Origin: Luidia sarsii
Taxonomy: Eukaryota > Echinodermata > Asteroidea > Paxillosida > Luidiidae
Length of the DNA: 64,000 bases
NCBI GenBank assembly: GCA_949987565.1
Contig: OX465119.1
Span: forward strand, 9,604,895-9,668,894
Direction: 5' to 3'
The notes under the pieces are model-generated. The model saw only the letters and a program-made list of their open reading frames with translations. It made no database searches and had not been told where the DNA came from. The position numbers and the translations under genes were made by a program. Numbering within the stretch: position 1 is the stretch's first letter; each line of letters begins with the position of its first letter. Shown in pieces: positions 61,892-64,000 of the stretch.

Positions 61892-64000
61892 TATTAACTT
61901 GCACAGTGTAATTTTCTTTCCAGTTACTTTTCGCCGACCGACTGTTGTCTGCGGCTCTCTACACACACAAGCTGCCCAGCTGACAGAGGTTAGTTCTACT
62001 TGCTTGATCATATAATCATCTTGCTGTGTTCGATTTATGTTTTTTTACCACTGATAGATAGGTATTTTCAAGGGCTGTTTGCATGCCAAGTGATAGCTTC
62101 GTCAAAATAATAATGAAGGAGATATTAACTTGCAAAGTGTAATTTTCTTTCCAGTTACTTCTCGCCGACCGACTGTTGTGTGCGGCTCTCTACACACACA
62201 AGCTGCCCAGCTGACAGAGGTTAGTTCTACTTGCTTGATCATATAATCATCTTGCTGTGTTCGATTTATGTTTTTTTACCACTGATAGATAGGTATTTTC
62301 AAGGGCTGTTTGCATGCCAAGTTATAGCTTCGTCAAAATAATAATGAAGGAGATATTAACTTGCAAAGTGTAATTTTCTTTGCAGTTACTTTTCGCCGAC
62401 CGACTGTTGTGTGCGGCTCTCTACACACACAAGCTGCCAAGCTGACAGAGGTTAGTTCTACTTGCTTGATCATATAATCATCTTGCTGTGTTCGATTTAT
62501 GTTTTTTTACCACTGATAGATAGGTATTTTCAAGGGCTGTTCACATGCCAAGTTATAGGTTCCTCAAAATATAAATGAAGGAGATATTAACTTGCAAAGT
62601 GTAATTTTCTTTCCAGTTACTTATCGCCGACCGACTGTTGTTTGCGGTTCTCTAAACACACAAGCTGCCCAGCTGACAGAGGTTAGTTCTAGTTGCTTGA
62701 TCATATAATCATCTTTCTATGTTCGATTTATGATTTTTTACCACTGATAGATGAATATTTTCAAGTGCTGTTTGCATGCCAAGTTATAGCTTGCTCAAAA
62801 TAATATTGAAGGAGATATTAACTTGCAAAGTGTAATTTTCTTTCCAGTTACTTTTCGCCGACCGACTGTTGTGTGCGGCTCTCTACACACACAAGCTGCC
62901 CAGCTGACAGAGGTTAGTTCTACTTGCTTGATCATATAATCATCTTGCTTTTCTCGATTTATGTTTTTTTACCACTGATAGATAGGTATTTTCAAGGGCT
63001 GTTTGCATGCCAAGTTATAGCTTCGTCTAAATAATAATGAAGGAGATATTAACTTGCAAAGTGTAATTTTCTTTCCAGTTACTTTTCGCCGACCGACTGT
63101 TGTGTGCGGCTCTCTACACACACAAGCTGCCAAGCTGACAGAGGTTAGTTCTACTTGCTTGATCATATAATCATCTTGCTGTGTTCGATTTATGTTTTTT
63201 TACCACTGATAGATAGGTATTTTCAAGGGCTGTTCACATGCCAAGTTATAGGTTCCTCAAAATATAAATGAAGGAGATATTAACTTGCAAAGTGTAATTT
63301 TCTTTCCAGTTACTTATCGCCGACCGACTGTTGTTTGCGGTTCTCTAAACACACAAGCTGCCCAGCTGACAGAGGTTAGTTCTAGTTGCTTGATCATATA
63401 ATCATCTTTCTATGTTCGATTTATGATTTTTTACCACTGATAGATGAATATTTTCAAGTGCTGTTTGCATGCCAAGTTATAGCTTGCTCAAAATAATATT
63501 GAAGGAGATATTAACTTGCAAAGTGTAATTTTCTTTCCAGTTACTTTTCGCCGACCGACTGTTGTTTGCGGCTCTCTACACACACAAGCTGCCCAGCTGA
63601 CAGAGGTTAGTTCTACTTGCTTGATCATATAATCATCTTGCTTTTCTCGATTTATGTTTTTTTACCACTGATAGATAGGTATTTTCAAGGGCTGTTTGCA
63701 TGCCAAGTTATAGCTTCGTCTAAATAATAATGAAGGAGATATTAACTTGCAAAGTGTAATTTTCTTTCCAGTTACTTTTCGCCGACCGACTGTTGTGTGC
63801 GGCTCTCTACACACACAAGCTGCCCAGCTGACAGAGGTTAGTTCTAGTTGCTTGATCCTATAATCATCTTACTATTTTCGATTTAAGATTTTTTACCACT
63901 GATAGATAGGTATTTTCAAGGGCTGTTTGCATGCCAAGTTATAGCTTCGTCAAAATAATAATGAAGGAGATATTAACTTGCAAAGTGTAATTTTCTTTCC
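61892..64000 (+). repeat. Terminal HOR, copy 5, incomplete at window end
   Basis: Order N-N-M/H-I-D-M/H-I-D-E plus 30 bases. The M/H-I-D trio repeats 693 bp apart (ctcaaaatat at 62563 and 63256; gatgaat at 62753 and 63446), a second three-monomer duplication. The array runs off the window. Confidence 0.85.

Larger units (their letters stand above)
1..64000 (+). repeat. 231-bp satellite DNA array, 277 full monomers, all head-to-tail
   Basis: The same unit recurs every 231 bases from end to end, always in one orientation, and both ends of the window lie inside the array. The monomer start (tattaac) falls at 1, 232, 463, 694 and so on to 63971. If all 277 monomers were 231 bp the last start would be 63988; it is 17 bases earlier. 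The indels I found by eye (23 monomers with net changes of -2, -1 or +1) sum to exactly -17, which supports both the count and the absence of larger insertions. No mobile element, inverted unit or unique DNA was seen. Function is unknown; the HOR organisation is typical of centromeric or heterochromatic satellites, but nothing here proves location. I do not recognise the family. Confidence 0.97.

Noticed and set aside
1..64000. CRISPR array
   Set aside because: There is no alternation of short repeats and unique spacers; the whole 231-bp unit repeats and varies throughout.
1..64000. Transposon-derived unit (terminal inverted repeats, LTR or target-site duplications)
   Set aside because: No inverted termini, poly-A tail structure or target duplications are visible at any consistent unit border. 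An ancient origin from a mobile element cannot be excluded without a database search.

Overview
The window is one uninterrupted block of satellite DNA. A 231-bp monomer is repeated head-to-tail on the same strand from the first base to the last. I count 277 complete monomers (starts 1, 232, 463 ... 63740) plus 30 bases of a 278th at 63971-64000. I found no protein-coding gene, rRNA, tRNA, CRISPR array, transposon insertion, inverted monomer or unique-sequence island. This is a eukaryotic genome, most likely a centromeric, pericentromeric or other heterochromatic array, because kilobase-scale higher-order repeats (HORs) of a long monomer are not a prokaryotic pattern. The species cannot be told from the sequence; animal is a guess. 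A hand count on one monomer gives about 38% GC.

Monomer anatomy (monomer positions = window positions 1-231). TATTAAC is at 1-7 and a pyrimidine tract ending in AG at 21-32. A GC-richer core follows at 33-97 (about 55% GC, against about 32% outside), then GTTAGT at 98-103. Next come a class-specific four-base site (117-120), an eight-base class block (132-139), a T-run (150-155), GATA repeats (162-172) and an A-rich end (211-231). In order and spacing the first 103 bases look like branch point, 3' splice site, 65-nt exon and 5' splice site. That is the most interesting feature, but it is only a sequence resemblance.

Monomer classes (my own key, used below). A: tcct + aattatc + actatttt, end ttctagcttcctc. 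B: gttttag, ctat, tcaga (B' has acggctgtttacatg). C: ttatcgcc, tcac, end cttcctc (C' begins tgcaaagtgt). D: tcat, gcttttct, end cttcgtcta. E: tcct, actatttt, end cttcgtca. F: tcct, tctatgtt, ttcacatgcc, ggttcctc. G: ccat, actatttt, usually gcattcc. H: ctgcggc, tcat, gctgtgtt, ttcacatgcc. I: ttatcgcc, tcat, tctat(g/t)tt, cttgctc. J: tctatgttt, gattgttt, ggtttttt (J2 = J lacking the gttt changes). K: tttttgcc, ctgcggc, tcct, tctatgtt. L: gccaag, tcat, acggctgtttacatg. M: gccaag, tcat, tctatgtt. N: like H but tttgcatg and cttcgtc. O: 2-bp deletion gacaggttag, gctgttct. P: gtgtag, ttctcgcc, tact. X/Y marks a hybrid.

Layout. 1-3234 is a 14-monomer run; 3235-7160 is mixed. 7161-11318 is a 6-monomer HOR (1386 bp) in three copies. 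11319-14090 is mixed, and 14091-19172 is an 11-monomer HOR (2541 bp) in two copies. 19173-25868 holds O/P/N/M classes with an 8-monomer period (1847 bp). 25869-31409 and 31641-37412 are two copies of a 24/25-monomer duplication. 37413-48269 has nested 5-, 7- and 15-monomer duplications, and 48270-49655 is a 3-monomer duplication (693 bp). 51270-61891 has four tandem 12/11-monomer HORs (2771, 2540, 2771, 2540 bp), and the array continues past 64000. Hybrid monomers at HOR edges point to unequal exchange and gene conversion in register as the force shaping the array.
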